From AWTP1-9 sp035703165 (GTDB lineage Bacteria; Bacteroidota; Bacteroidia; Chitinophagales; Chitinophagaceae), in assembly GCA_035703165.1 (NCBI GenBank), contig DASSYR010000025.1, positions 100,755 through 164,754 of the forward strand: a DNA stretch of 64,000 bases, written 5' to 3'. Below the pieces are notes generated by a model. It worked only from the letters and a program-made list of their open reading frames with translations. It was not told where the DNA came from and did not search any database. Shown piece after piece: positions 1 to 8,942 of the stretch. The position numbers were made by a program, and so were the translations under genes. How positions within the stretch are numbered: position 1 is the first letter of the stretch; every line of letters begins with the position of its first letter.

Positions 1-639
1 TCCCAACAAAGGTATTTTGCTGCATTAAAATCAGGAAAATGGGAAGACGAAATTATTCCGATAGAAATAACCCCCAATAAAGACGAACAGGTACTATTTA
101 CTGTAGATGAGCATCCTCGTCAAACATCCATGGAAAAATTAGCCGGTTTAAAACCTGCTTTTGCCAAAGACGGAACAGTAACAGCAGGTAACTCCTCCGG
201 AATTAATGATGGCGCTGCTGCAATGTTGTTGGCCAGTGAAGAAGCGGTGAAGAGGTACGATTTAAAACCCATGGCTAAGATTATTTCCGTGGGGGTAGCC
301 GGCGTGGATCCTTCCATTATGGGTATTGGCCCCGTACCGGCATCAAAGAAAGCTCTGCAAAGAGCCGGACTTACAGTAGCAGATTTGGATTTAGTGGAAC
401 TGAATGAAGCATTTGCCTCCCAATCGTTGGCCTGTATAAGAGATTTTGGATTGGATGCTAATAAGGTAAATGTAAATGGAGGCGCTATTGCAATCGGTCA
501 CCCCTTAGGGTGTAGTGGTGTGAGAATTTCTACAACACTTTTGTATGAAATGAAAAGACGTAAGGCAAAATATGGATTAGCTACTATGTGTGTAGGTGTG
601 GGGCAGGGAGCAGCGATTATTTATGAAGGAATTAATTAA
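1..639 (+). CDS. Thiolase (acetyl-CoA C-acyltransferase), 3' part
   Basis: The reading frame is open from the first base of the window, so only the C-terminal 212 residues are present. The visible part is the thiolase C-terminal domain. It has the catalytic-histidine loop NGGAIAIGHPLGCSGVR and the second catalytic cysteine in CVGVGQGAA close to the end. Thiolases join or cleave acyl-CoA and acetyl-CoA in fatty acid or ketoacid metabolism. The CVGVGQG form of the last motif resembles beta-ketoadipyl-CoA/acyl-CoA thiolases, but substrate cannot be settled from this fragment. It ends directly against a convergent gene with no gap, and no terminator hairpin is visible between them. Confidence 0.93.
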   Translation, partial: SQQRYFAALKSGKWEDEIIPIEITPNKDEQVLFTVDEHPRQTSMEKLAGLKPAFAKDGTVTAGNSSGINDGAAAMLLASEEAVKRYDLKPMAKIISVGVAGVDPSIMGIGPVPASKKALQRAGLTVADLDLVELNEAFASQSLACIRDFGLDANKVNVNGGAIAIGHPLGCSGVRISTTLLYEMKRRKAKYGLATMCVGVGQGAAIIYEGIN

Positions 640-978
640 TTACCATCCTAATATATCTATCATACCAGTCATCACAAATACAATTCCAATACTGGTGAGC
701 CCATACAAGGCAAGATTGTGATTTACTCCCAGGTTTATTAAAATCATGGTTAGTAAAAAACCTAAAGTGAGAAAGGTAACACCAATGCCAGTGAAAATAA
801 ATCCACGGTTTCTTTTTTTACGAATGCGGAAACCTTTAACATAATTGATAATTTCATTGAGAGAGTTATCGTTTATATTTTGTTTTTGGAGTTCGGCTCT
901 TATTTGTTCAAAGCTGCAATTCTTTTTTAAAAAAGATTGAGCAATACTCATTTGTTGTGGAGAAAGCGCCGCATTCAT
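640..978 (-). CDS. Small membrane protein of unknown function (112 aa)
   Basis: I do not recognise this family. The N-terminal 50 residues are polar and helical, and a lysine/arginine-rich stretch (RIRKKRNRG) leads into two adjacent hydrophobic helices at about residues 59-81 and 88-110. The chain stops right after the second helix. The basic loop before helix 1 predicts a cytoplasmic N-terminus. The gene converges on the thiolase gene and ends at the next base. The start at 978 is the first ATG in the frame, and a T-rich tract lies upstream. It is probably a genuine small inner-membrane protein but has no functional clue. Confidence 0.6.
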   Translation of the reverse strand: MNAALSPQQMSIAQSFLKKNCSFEQIRAELQKQNINDNSLNEIINYVKGFRIRKKRNRGFIFTGIGVTFLTLGFLLTMILINLGVNHNLALYGLTSIGIVFVMTGMIDILGW

Positions 979-1051
979 ACAGTATATGCTTTAATAAAGC
1001 AAACTAAAAATATTTTGCTTTTTTTCCAAACAAAATGTGCTTTTGTAGTCT

Positions 1052-2413
1052 TTATTTGAAATTGAACGTCAGGAGGTGCTCAAAGAGAATTGACTGTTGA
1101 TGACCAGATTGCAGATTTTTTAAGTTGCAATTTCCTGATTCCAATTCTTTTGTGCCAATAATAACTACATAAGGAATACCTTTTTTTTCCGCATACTTAA
1201 ACTGCTTATCAAACCTGGTATTTTCATGATACAGTTCACAACGCACATTCTTATTACGTAATTGTTGCATCAACTCAAAAGCTTTTTTACTTTCGGCCTC
1301 GCCCAGGTTAAAGAATAAAACCTGTGTACCGATATGTACATCTGCAGGAAATAATTTTAATTCTTCCATTACATCATAAATTCGATCCACACCAAACGAA
1401 ATACCTACCCCGGGAATATCGGGTACACCAAACAAGCCCGTTAAATCATCATATCTTCCACCACCACCAATACTACCCATTTGCACATTCAAAGCTTTTA
1501 CTTCGTAAATAACGCCGGTGTAATAATTCAATCCCCTGGCCAACGTAAAATCGAGTTGACAATTGGCTATGGATGGATCAGTCATATTGATTAAATAGCT
1601 TAACTCTTCAATTCCTTTTTTGCCGGCATCAATATGACCAAGCAAATTGGTAATGTGCGTTAGTTTTTCAGCATTTGTACCATTAATGCTTAAATAATCT
1701 TCAATAATCTTAACCTGCCATTCATTTAATCCTCTTTGTGTTAATTCTTCTTTTACTTTATCTAAACCGATCTTATCCAATTTATCAATGGCAATAGTAA
1801 TATCAATCATTTTTTCAGCACCCCCACATACTTCGGCGAGTGCCGTTAATAATTTACGACTATTGAGTTTTATTTCAACAGCTACCCCCAGTCGTTTAAA
1901 AACTTCGGCATAAATATTGGCCAGTTCCACTTCGTTGATAAGTGAATAACTTCCCACCACATCCGCATCACACTGGTAAAACTCACGGTATCTGCCTTTC
2001 TGTGGCCGATCCGCCCTCCACACGGGTTGCATCTGGTAGCGTTTGAAAGGAAACGTGAGTTTGCCGTGATTCATCGCCACATATCTGGCAAAAGGAATGG
2101 TTAAATCATAACGCAAAGCTCTTTCTGTTAAGTTAGAGTCATTCTTTCCGTTCAATACATTGTCAAAAGCAGCTTTGGATTTGTCAAAATTTTTTGGATC
2201 GTTTAATCCATTATTGAGAATTTTAAAAATCAGCTTATCACCTTCCTCACCATACTTGCCCATCAAGGTTTCTAAGTTTTCCATGGCAGGTGTTTCCAAT
2301 GGCTCATAGCCATACAGCTCAAATACATTTTTAACGGTTTGAAAAATGTATTGTCTTTTTCTCACTACTTCTGCAGAAAAATCTCTGGTGCCCTGTGGAA
2401 TGCTTGGTTTCAT
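1052..2413 (-). CDS. hisS: Histidyl-tRNA synthetase
   Basis: This class II aminoacyl-tRNA synthetase charges tRNA-His with histidine in the cytoplasm. At 453 aa it is slightly longer than the usual 420-430. Motif 2 is visible at RADRPQKGRYREFYQCDADV, the histidine-specific loop at ARGLNYYTGVIYEV, and motif 3 at GVGISFGVDRI. A C-terminal anticodon-binding domain follows. The N-terminus KPSIPQGTRDFSAE is the normal HisS start, which fixes the ATG at 2413. The phosphatase gene lies 41 bp upstream on the same strand, and that gap holds the AAAAGTMAAAAG-type spacer repeat also seen in the nuo operon. The two genes are probably cotranscribed. Confidence 0.98.
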   Translation of the reverse strand: MKPSIPQGTRDFSAEVVRKRQYIFQTVKNVFELYGYEPLETPAMENLETLMGKYGEEGDKLIFKILNNGLNDPKNFDKSKAAFDNVLNGKNDSNLTERALRYDLTIPFARYVAMNHGKLTFPFKRYQMQPVWRADRPQKGRYREFYQCDADVVGSYSLINEVELANIYAEVFKRLGVAVEIKLNSRKLLTALAEVCGGAEKMIDITIAIDKLDKIGLDKVKEELTQRGLNEWQVKIIEDYLSINGTNAEKLTHITNLLGHIDAGKKGIEELSYLINMTDPSIANCQLDFTLARGLNYYTGVIYEVKALNVQMGSIGGGGRYDDLTGLFGVPDIPGVGISFGVDRIYDVMEELKLFPADVHIGTQVLFFNLGEAESKKAFELMQQLRNKNVRCELYHENTRFDKQFKYAEKKGIPYVVIIGTKELESGNCNLKNLQSGHQQSILFEHLLTFNFK

Positions 2414-2454
2414 ATTATGTCAAAAGTAAAAAGTTAAAAGTCAAAAAATAAGTT

Positions 2455-2919
2455 TTAAATGCTGACTTTTGATTTTTGAATTATATTATCACAGGCTTCA
2501 TCAATCATTTTAAATACTTCGTGATAACCTTCTTCTGTTCCATACCATGGGTCGGGCACAGCACGGTTTTGCCCGGGATGAATTTCATTCAATAATAAAT
2601 CTATTTTGTTTTCATTCCAGTATTTTCCACTCATTCTTTTTACATCGTTGTAATTACTGCTATCCATCACATATATAAAATCAAACCGGTCAAAATCTTC
2701 TTTTACAAATTGTCTGGCTCTTTGTTTGCTTATATCTATACCATTCAGTCTGGCAACTTTTTGACTTAACCGATGTGGTGGTTCTCCTGCATGATAAGCC
2801 CCGGTACCCGCACTCTCTACACTCCAGGGCAAACCATTAATCCATGCCTTTTGTTGTAAAATACCTTCTGCTAACGGGCTACGGCAGATATTACCCAGGC
2901 ATACCATCAATATCTTCAT
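2455..2919 (-). CDS. Low-molecular-weight protein-tyrosine phosphatase
   Basis: The protein is 154 aa, the standard size for this family. The catalytic P-loop is at the N-terminus, CLGNICRSP (C7-x5-R13-S14), and the general-acid loop DPWYG lies near the C-terminus. These cytoplasmic enzymes hydrolyse phosphotyrosine. In bacteria they often act with tyrosine kinases that control polysaccharide export, but no such kinase is in the window. The start at 2919 places MKILMVCLGN at the N-terminus as in homologues. It is the first gene of a likely two-gene unit with hisS. The 130 bp between it and the divergent tonB gene must hold both promoters, but no clear box is visible. Confidence 0.96.
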   Translation of the reverse strand: MKILMVCLGNICRSPLAEGILQQKAWINGLPWSVESAGTGAYHAGEPPHRLSQKVARLNGIDISKQRARQFVKEDFDRFDFIYVMDSSNYNDVKRMSGKYWNENKIDLLLNEIHPGQNRAVPDPWYGTEEGYHEVFKMIDEACDNIIQKSKVSI

Positions 2920-3096
2920 AATGGCAAAGATAGTTTGCCGTTAGCAGTTGACGATTGGTAACCCTGGTTTATTTTTCAAATTAAGCAGGGTGGCATAGTT
3001 AAAAACAATTTAAAAAGTAACCGCCTGCTATCAGATCCTCACTACTCACTTATGGAATTGGGCAACAAATTGCATCTGTATAAGAAACAAGTAACT

Positions 3097-3933
3097 ATGA
3101 TAACGCAAGACATTTTAACCATTGATGCATTGGATATTCTATTTGAAAATAGAAACAAAGCTTATGGAGCTTATGCACTTCGTAAACATTACGACAAACG
3201 ATTACTGAATTCGCTTGCTATTACCTTGTTTATTGCAGCAGCAATTTGTTTACTCTCATTTAAACTTGGAAAGAAAAGTGAAGTAAATGATAATAAAATT
3301 GGAAAGGAAATTGTTACAATTATTGATATAAAGCCCCCGCCAATTGAAGAAAAAAGGAATGAAGAAAAAGGTGCCGAAAAACCTGTAAAACAAACTCAGA
3401 AAATTGAATCGGTAAAGGCAACTGATAAAATTAATATTGTGCCCGATAACCAGGTAACTCCTAATGACACGGTTCCGGATCAAATGACCATGGAAAATAA
3501 ATTAGTAAGCACAGAAAATTCGGAAGGAGATCCTTTTACAAGCCAGGTAGTTAATCCTAAAGAAGAAAACAAAGGCAATAATGGTCATGTAGATGACAAT
3601 TTAGATGTTCCAAACACACCCTTTGATGTTGTAGATATTCCCCCAACTTATCCTGGTGGCATAGAAGCCTTACAAAATTTTTTGCGCAGAAATCTTAGGA
3701 CTCCGGATGAGTTGGAAAGTGGGCAGATTGCTTCTGTTAAAATAAAATTTGTAATAAACGCTAATGGTGAATTGCATGATTACCAGGTAACCCAAAGCGC
3801 TGGTGGTAATTTTGATAATGAAGTAATACGAGTACTTAAAAAAATGCCCAGGTGGACTCCTGGTAAATACAAGGGCGTACCCGTTTCTGTATATTATGTA
3901 ATTCCTGTTAAGTTTGAGGCGTTTGAAGAATAA
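3097..3933 (+). CDS. tonB: Energy transducer TonB
   Basis: TonB spans the periplasm and passes proton-motive energy from ExbB/ExbD to outer-membrane transporters. The 278-aa protein has a cytoplasmic N-terminal segment LDILFENRNKAYGAYALRKHY shared with the second TonB at 31837, one transmembrane helix at about residues 39-57, a charged linker with PPP, and a TonB C-terminal domain from about residue 185. That domain shows the typical PGG, YQVTQSAGG and WTPGKYKGVPV segments. I chose the ATG at 3097 rather than 3052 because MITQDILTIDALDILFE aligns with the start of the other TonB, while the 15 upstream residues do not. The next three genes follow with gaps of 14-38 bp, so this is likely an operon. 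Confidence 0.93.
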   Translation: MITQDILTIDALDILFENRNKAYGAYALRKHYDKRLLNSLAITLFIAAAICLLSFKLGKKSEVNDNKIGKEIVTIIDIKPPPIEEKRNEEKGAEKPVKQTQKIESVKATDKINIVPDNQVTPNDTVPDQMTMENKLVSTENSEGDPFTSQVVNPKEENKGNNGHVDDNLDVPNTPFDVVDIPPTYPGGIEALQNFLRRNLRTPDELESGQIASVKIKFVINANGELHDYQVTQSAGGNFDNEVIRVLKKMPRWTPGKYKGVPVSVYYVIPVKFEAFEE

Positions 3934-3967
3934 TTTTTCCTAACTTGCCCACCCAGCTTAAAATTTT

Positions 3968-4207
3968 ATGGATACTTTAGATAAAAACAGGGAGCGAAGG
4001 CATCAGCAATACAACAAAATGCGTTCATGGCTTGATTATGCTATGGGTAGCATTATTTTAGCAGTGGGGCTCTTAATTTTTCTGGGTAATTATATCGGTA
4101 TAGTGGTTGGATTTCCTGACCCGATTATGACAAAAATTTTTGGAGGATTGTGTTTACTATACGGTGGTTGGAGAATTTATAGGGGGGCTAAGCAACCTAA
4201 AGCGTAA
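3968..4207 (+). CDS. Small membrane protein in the tonB operon (79 aa)
   Basis: The polar N-terminus (about 20 residues, rich in R, Q and K) precedes a first transmembrane helix at roughly residues 25-48. A short GFPDP loop and a second helix at about 56-72 end in the basic tail RIYRGAKQPKA, a two-pass hairpin. I do not recognise a named family. The position between tonB (34 bp upstream) and the PstS-like lipoprotein (14 bp downstream) suggests an accessory role in the same energised envelope system, but that is inference from location only. Confidence 0.75.
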   Translation: MDTLDKNRERRHQQYNKMRSWLDYAMGSIILAVGLLIFLGNYIGIVVGFPDPIMTKIFGGLCLLYGGWRIYRGAKQPKA

Positions 4208-4221
4208 TTAATTTTTTTGGC

Positions 4222-5184
4222 ATGGGTGTTTTAACGAAATTTTTAGGAATCAGGCCGTACTTATATCAACTGCTAACAGTCTTTGTTGTAGTAACAGTAG
4301 GGTGTACTACGAAAAGAATAAAAGTAAGTGATATACCTACCGATACAGACAGAAAAGGAGTTATATCAATTAGCGTGGATGAAACATTTAAGCCGGTAAT
4401 AGATGAGCAAATTAAGATCTTTGAAAATGAAAATCCGGAAGCCAAAATAAAAGTTGAATATAAGCCGGAAGCAAATTGCTTTAAGGATTTGGATAGTGCT
4501 TCCACCCGTATGATTATTGTAACAAGAGAGCCAGATTCTGCCGAAAGGGAATATTACCTGGATAAATTGAAATACAATCTTACTTACGGGCTGCTTGCAA
4601 AGGATGCTATTGCAGTAATAGTTAACCGAAATAATCCTGACTCAACTTTTACAAAAGATGAATTAAAACAATTACTGGATGGAACATCTCCTAAGCCTTA
4701 CCGGGTGATATTTGATGGGTTAAGAGCCACAAGCACAGTGAGGTATGCTATTGATTCTTTATTAAAAGGCAAAAAATTTGATACAAGTCGTGTCAGGGCC
4801 GTAGAATCCAGTTGGGAGGTAATTAATTATATTGCCCAAAATACTAATGCTATCGGTTTAGTAGGTGTAAGTTGGATTGGCAATCCGGAAGATGTGGAGC
4901 AAGTAAAAATGTTGCAAAAAGTAAATATCGCTTTAGTAAAATGTGAGAATTGCTTGGAAGAAGAGAAGAATTATTATTTAAAGCCTACACAGCGGTACAT
5001 TCTTTCGCAGCAATATCCTCTAACAAGGGGTTTATACTACATTGCAAAAGAAAATTATCCGGGTCTTGGCAGAGGATTTGCAGAGTTTATGTGGCAGGAA
5101 AGAGGACAGTTGATTTTTAAAAGAGCTTATCTTGCTCCGGCGCATCTACCCTTTATCATTAGAAAAACAAAAATTAATAAATAA
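4222..5184 (+). CDS. PstS-like phosphate-binding lipoprotein
   Basis: The 320-aa protein has a hydrophobic N-terminal segment ending in a lipobox, VVTVGCTTK, so the mature lipoprotein would start at Cys28. The rest resembles the PstS-type periplasmic binding fold: IKIFENENPEAKIKVEYKPE, AKDAIAVIVNRNNPDSTFTKDELKQLLDG, and a late IGLVGVSW strand. The C-terminal LPFIIRKTKINK replaces the usual end. True PstS proteins sit beside pstCAB. Here the neighbours are tonB and a TPR gene, an arrangement I associate with Bacteroidota TonB-ExbBD loci. A role in phosphate uptake is therefore uncertain. The start at 4222 gives a reasonable signal peptide. Confidence 0.8.
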   Translation: MGVLTKFLGIRPYLYQLLTVFVVVTVGCTTKRIKVSDIPTDTDRKGVISISVDETFKPVIDEQIKIFENENPEAKIKVEYKPEANCFKDLDSASTRMIIVTREPDSAEREYYLDKLKYNLTYGLLAKDAIAVIVNRNNPDSTFTKDELKQLLDGTSPKPYRVIFDGLRATSTVRYAIDSLLKGKKFDTSRVRAVESSWEVINYIAQNTNAIGLVGVSWIGNPEDVEQVKMLQKVNIALVKCENCLEEEKNYYLKPTQRYILSQQYPLTRGLYYIAKENYPGLGRGFAEFMWQERGQLIFKRAYLAPAHLPFIIRKTKINK

Positions 5185-5222
5185 ATTTACGATTCTTAAT
5201 TTTTTGTAAACAATAAATAAAC

Positions 5223-6941
5223 ATGAAAAGAAAAGCAGGTTTAGTTACCGCTATATTATTATTAACAGGAAAATTGCTTTTATCACAAACGATTGAAGAA
5301 GCCAAAAGATTTATTTATTACGAACGTTTTAAAAGCGCTAAAGATATTCTGGAAAAAATAGTAAATGCTAACCCCGCAAATGCAGAGGCAGCCTATTATC
5401 TGGGGCAGGCTTATATAGGCTTGGAAGAAATTGCTAATGCCAGGGCAACCTATACCAAAGCATTATCTGTTAATCCCGGTTCAGCCTTATTACATGTGGG
5501 GTCGGGGCATGTATATTATTATGAAAATAAACCTGCTGAAGCTAAAACCGAGTTTGAAGGCGCCATTAGCATAACAAAAGGGAAAGATCCGGTAGTTCTT
5601 AATGCCATAGCCCATGCAACAGCCGATACCAAAAATGGTGATTTTAATTATGGTGTGGAAAAGGCAAAAATGGCAATTGAATTATCAAAGAAAAAAGTTG
5701 ACCCCGATTATTATGTAAACCTGGGTGATAACTATCGTGGATTAATTCAGGGAGGAGATGCAAAACTTGCATTTGATGCAGCTTTGGCTATAAACCCAAA
5801 GCTGGCCGAGGCAAAATACAAAACAGGTAAGATTTTTGAAACACAAAACAATAGGGATGTGTTTATTCCTTTATACGAAGAAGCCACTGTGATAGACCCC
5901 AACTATGGCCCCGCCTGGCGTGCTTTGTACGTTTATTATTATTTTCGTGATGTTTCAAAAGCAGGAATTTATTTTGACAAATATTTTCAAACGGCAGACC
6001 ATGACGAACGGTTAGAATACGATCGTATAGATTTAAAATATGCACAGGAAAAATATGATGAAGCAATTAGCAGCGCTAATGCATTAGCTATTAAACTTGG
6101 CAAAGACGTAAAGCCAAGATTGTATCGTTTATTGGGATACAGTTACATGAAAAAAAATGACTTCGCTTCTGCAAAAAGCAATTTCACCATTTTTGTGCAA
6201 AAAGCGGCTTCTGATGAAATCACCTCCAGAAACTATGCAGATATTGCCAAAGTACTTACCAACCTGACAGGAAGTGAAAAAGAAGCTTTTGTTTATTATC
6301 AGAAAGCCATAGAAACAGATAGTTTACCCAAAAATAAAAGTGATTTGGCAAAAACTGCGGCTGATTTAGCAAAAAAATTAAATGATTTGCCTTTACAAAT
6401 TGAATGGATGACCAAATCTTACTCGCTTGCTAAGAGTCCATCGAATGTAGATCTGTATAATTTAGGGAGGGCTTATTATGATGCCGGCTTTTATACTGTT
6501 TGTGATAGTATAGGAAATTTATATTCGCAAAAATATCCTAATCATACATATGGTTATTATCTAAGAGCTCTTGCTAATTCAAAGATCGATTCTACAATGG
6601 AACTTGGGATGGCAAACGTTCATTTCCAAAAGATAATTGATATAGGCTCACTTGACAGCTTAAATAATAAGTCGCAGTTAAAACTGGCGTATCGTTATTT
6701 TGTCGGGTATTACACTTTTGTAAAAAAGGATTATCAGACAGCGGTAACTTTTTGTGATAAGATATTAAGCCTGTTTCCTGGTGATGCAGAGGCACAAAGT
6801 TGGAAAGATGCTTTAAGTAAACCAGCTCAAAAACAAACTGCCCCGTCTCCGGGTAAACCCAAAACCAATGGCGCTAATACAAAAGCAAATGTGGTTGCCG
6901 GAAATATACCCCCAAGAAAAACTATACATTTCACGATTTAA
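5223..6941 (+). CDS. Tetratricopeptide-repeat protein, exported
   Basis: The 572-aa protein begins with a Sec signal peptide (KRKAGLVTAILLLTGKLLLSQ, cleaved near residue 22). TPR units then run through most of the chain, for example NPANAEAAYYLGQAYIGLEE, NPKLAEAKYKTGKIFE and KPRLYRLLGYSYMKKNDFAS. The last 45 residues are low-complexity and rich in Pro, Lys and Asn. TPR proteins are scaffolds. With no lipobox it should be periplasmic. It is the last gene of the tonB unit, 38 bp after the PstS-like gene, and is followed by a hairpin terminator. Its partner is unknown but may be TonB or the PstS-like lipoprotein. Confidence 0.85.
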   Translation: MKRKAGLVTAILLLTGKLLLSQTIEEAKRFIYYERFKSAKDILEKIVNANPANAEAAYYLGQAYIGLEEIANARATYTKALSVNPGSALLHVGSGHVYYYENKPAEAKTEFEGAISITKGKDPVVLNAIAHATADTKNGDFNYGVEKAKMAIELSKKKVDPDYYVNLGDNYRGLIQGGDAKLAFDAALAINPKLAEAKYKTGKIFETQNNRDVFIPLYEEATVIDPNYGPAWRALYVYYYFRDVSKAGIYFDKYFQTADHDERLEYDRIDLKYAQEKYDEAISSANALAIKLGKDVKPRLYRLLGYSYMKKNDFASAKSNFTIFVQKAASDEITSRNYADIAKVLTNLTGSEKEAFVYYQKAIETDSLPKNKSDLAKTAADLAKKLNDLPLQIEWMTKSYSLAKSPSNVDLYNLGRAYYDAGFYTVCDSIGNLYSQKYPNHTYGYYLRALANSKIDSTMELGMANVHFQKIIDIGSLDSLNNKSQLKLAYRYFVGYYTFVKKDYQTAVTFCDKILSLFPGDAEAQSWKDALSKPAQKQTAPSPGKPKTNGANTKANVVAGNIPPRKTIHFTI

Positions 6942-6962
6942 TTTTATAACTACTTAAAATGT

Positions 6963-6991
6963 AAATAATCCTCTCGTAAAGGGGATTATTT
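6963..6991 (+). terminator. Rho-independent terminator after the TPR gene
   Basis: Arms AAATAATCC and GGATTATTT form a hairpin around a short loop, followed by TGTTTTTATA. It separates the tonB unit from the nuo operon. Confidence 0.75.
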
Positions 6992-7005
6992 GTTTTTATA
7001 ATTTC

Positions 7006-7035
7006 TTGTTTTTCAGCACTGCTACCTTATTTTTG
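7006..7035 (+). promoter_or_regulatory. Candidate sigma-A promoter of the nuo operon
   Basis: The Bacteroidota -7 box TATTTTTG (TAnnTTTG) lies at 7028-7035, with a TTG at 7006-7008 placed 19 bp upstream as the -33 element. Transcription would start near 7042, leaving a leader of about 14 bases before nuoA. No other such box was noticed in the operon. Confidence 0.6.
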
Positions 7036-7055
7036 TGGTTTAGTAATAAGGCACT

Positions 7056-7463
7056 ATGGATTTATTCTTATTGCAAGTAGCCAACCCAACTGCTGAGACC
7101 GGTACTTCTGCGAATTACTTTCCGATTGGTATCCAGTTTTTGTTTGCCATATTTTTTGTGGGGGTAATGATGGCCTTAACACACTGGCTGGGGCCTAAAC
7201 GCAAAACAGCCGATAAATTAGCCAATTTTGAAAGTGGTATTGAGCAGGTGGGTAATGCCCGTCAGCCAATGGCCATCAAGTACTTTTTAGTGGCCATTTT
7301 GTTTGTGTTATTTGATGTGGAAGTAATCTTCTTTTATCCATACGCTGTTATTTTTAAAGGGTTAGGTTGGGGAGGATTTACCGCCGTGCTGATGTTTGTG
7401 AGTTTCTTTCTTGCCGGTTTTTATTATATCATTAAGAAAGGAGCTTTGGATTGGGAGGATTAA
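7056..7463 (+). CDS. nuoA: NADH-quinone oxidoreductase subunit A
   Basis: NuoA is a small three-helix membrane subunit of complex I that helps anchor the peripheral arm at the quinone cavity. The 135-aa protein has helices at about residues 22-42, 70-92 and 98-120. The family segment ADKLANFESGIEQVGNARQP lies in the first loop, and FDVEVIFFYPYAVIF carries the conserved acidic residues of helix 2. It is the first gene of a 14-gene nuo operon. nuoB follows, with its true start 97 bp later. Confidence 0.97.
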   Translation: MDLFLLQVANPTAETGTSANYFPIGIQFLFAIFFVGVMMALTHWLGPKRKTADKLANFESGIEQVGNARQPMAIKYFLVAILFVLFDVEVIFFYPYAVIFKGLGWGGFTAVLMFVSFFLAGFYYIIKKGALDWED

Positions 7464-7560
7464 TAATTGAGCAATGTGCCAATTAGCAAATGAGACGATG
7501 AAACTATTAAGCCTGGATTTTGTTATACAAAGGTCATTGTCAAATTATCAAATTGAATTT

Positions 7561-8151
7561 ATGTCACGTCCGGTTCAATATAATGTAACACCCATACCTG
7601 CAGATATTAATAATAGTCTGCAAGTGGCACCCATGCCAGCAGGACATAGCGGTGAGGGTTTTTTCGCTACCAAACTGGAAAGCGTGGTGGGTTTGGCCCG
7701 TGCCAATTCTATCTGGCCTTTGCCTTTTGCTACCTCTTGTTGCGGTATTGAATTCATGGCTACCATGGGCTCGCATTACGACCTGGCAAGATTTGGAAGT
7801 GAAAGGGTAGGATTTTCTCCCCGCCAGTGTGATTTGTTAATGGTAATGGGAACCATTGCTAAAAAGATGGGTCCGGTATTGAAACAGGTGTATTTGCAAA
7901 TGGCTGAACCCAGGTGGGTGATTGCCGTAGGAGCCTGTGCATCCTCCGGGGGCATATTTGATACTTACAGTGTATTGCAGGGAATTGACCAGATTATCCC
8001 GGTGGATGTTTATGTCCCCGGTTGCCCTCCAAGACCAGAAGCAATTATTGATGGAGTAATAAGAATACAGGAGTTAATTCATAACGAACCATTGAGAAGA
8101 AGGAACAGCGAACATTATAAAGCCTTATTAGAAAGTTACGGAATACAGTAA
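7561..8151 (+). CDS. nuoB: NADH-quinone oxidoreductase subunit B
   Basis: NuoB carries the terminal iron-sulfur cluster N2 that reduces quinone. The adjacent cysteines are in FATSCCGIEFM, followed by VGACASSGG and VPGCPPRPEAIIDG, giving the four ligands. I chose the ATG at 7561 (196 aa, MSRPVQYNV). The frame is open to an ATG at 7474, but the extra 29 residues come from the TTGAGCAATGTGCCAATTAG-type intergenic spacer found elsewhere in this operon and are unlike NuoB N-termini. nuoC follows after an 86-bp spacer. Confidence 0.96.
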   Translation: MSRPVQYNVTPIPADINNSLQVAPMPAGHSGEGFFATKLESVVGLARANSIWPLPFATSCCGIEFMATMGSHYDLARFGSERVGFSPRQCDLLMVMGTIAKKMGPVLKQVYLQMAEPRWVIAVGACASSGGIFDTYSVLQGIDQIIPVDVYVPGCPPRPEAIIDGVIRIQELIHNEPLRRRNSEHYKALLESYGIQ

Positions 8152-8237
8152 TTTGACAATTTGAAAATTTGGCAATGTGCCAATTAAAAGCCTGAAGCCA
8201 TTTTCAAATCTTCAAATTTCCAAATCTTCAAATTGAA
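8152..8237 (+). repeat. Low-complexity operon spacer nuoB-nuoC
   Basis: The 86 bp consist of short near-repeats of CAATTTGAAAATTTGG and CAAATCTTCAAATTTCC, with a TGGCAATGTGCCA inverted repeat. Similar text (GGCAATGTAACAATG) follows nuoC and precedes nuoB. It is a spacer rather than a gene. Confidence 0.7.
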
Positions 8238-8753
8238 ATGTTGACAAACGAACATATAAAGAATAAGCTGATTGAAAAATTTGGTGATGCACTCACTGAT
8301 TTTTCAGAGCCTTATGGAATGCTCACATTTGAAGCGCCAAAGGATTTGAATTTAAAAGTGATGCAATTTCTTTTTGACGATGCTGAACTGCGTTTTCAAT
8401 TCTTGACTGATTTGCAGGCGGTGCACTACCCTGATAATAAAGGAAGAGAATTAGCGGTGGTTTATCACTTACATAATTTGGCAGATAATGTTCGTATCCG
8501 TTTTAAAGTGTTTACCAGCATTGAGCAGCCGGATGTATATACTGCCACCAAATTATACGAATCGGCTAACTGGATGGAGAGAGAAACCTATGATTTCTTT
8601 GGGATAAACTTTGTGGGTCATCCTAATTTAAAACGTATCCTTAATGTAGATGAGATGGATTATTTTCCGATGCGGAAAGAATTTCCGTTAGAAGACCAGA
8701 CGAGGGTGGATAAGGATGATGAAATGTTTGGAAGAGGTGGAAGTTTTAATTAA
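8238..8753 (+). CDS. nuoC: NADH-quinone oxidoreductase subunit C
   Basis: NuoC (30 kDa-type subunit) packs against NuoD in the connecting module of complex I. The 171-aa protein contains the family signature ESANWMERETYDFFGINFVG, followed by HPNLKRILNVDEMDYFPMRKEFPLE. It is a stand-alone subunit and not the NuoCD fusion seen in enterobacteria. The start ATG at 8238 is right after the spacer. The gene is followed by a 189-bp non-coding gap containing two hairpins. Confidence 0.96.
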   Translation: MLTNEHIKNKLIEKFGDALTDFSEPYGMLTFEAPKDLNLKVMQFLFDDAELRFQFLTDLQAVHYPDNKGRELAVVYHLHNLADNVRIRFKVFTSIEQPDVYTATKLYESANWMERETYDFFGINFVGHPNLKRILNVDEMDYFPMRKEFPLEDQTRVDKDDEMFGRGGSFN

Positions 8754-8942
8754 ACGATTTGACAATTCGGCAATGTAACAATGAAATGGTTGGATATTGA
8801 TAAAAACGTACAAGTGTGCGACGCAAGAAACGATGCACGATGAATAAAAAGTTGGGAATAAAAATTAATTATAAACAAAAAGCTTTAAGTCCCTTCCGGG
8901 ATTTAAGGAAAAATAAAATTCCCCTTTAGGGGTTAGAGGCTC
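8754..8942 (+). repeat. Intergenic spacer nuoC-nuoD with two small hairpins
   Basis: The gap opens with the GACAATTCGGCAATGTAACA spacer text. Near its end it has two consecutive G/C hairpins, TAAGTCCCTTCCGGGATTTA and TCCCCTTTAGGGG. These hairpin types recur before nuoH, nuoI and nuoK. They lack U tracts, so they more likely act on mRNA stability than on termination. Confidence 0.6.
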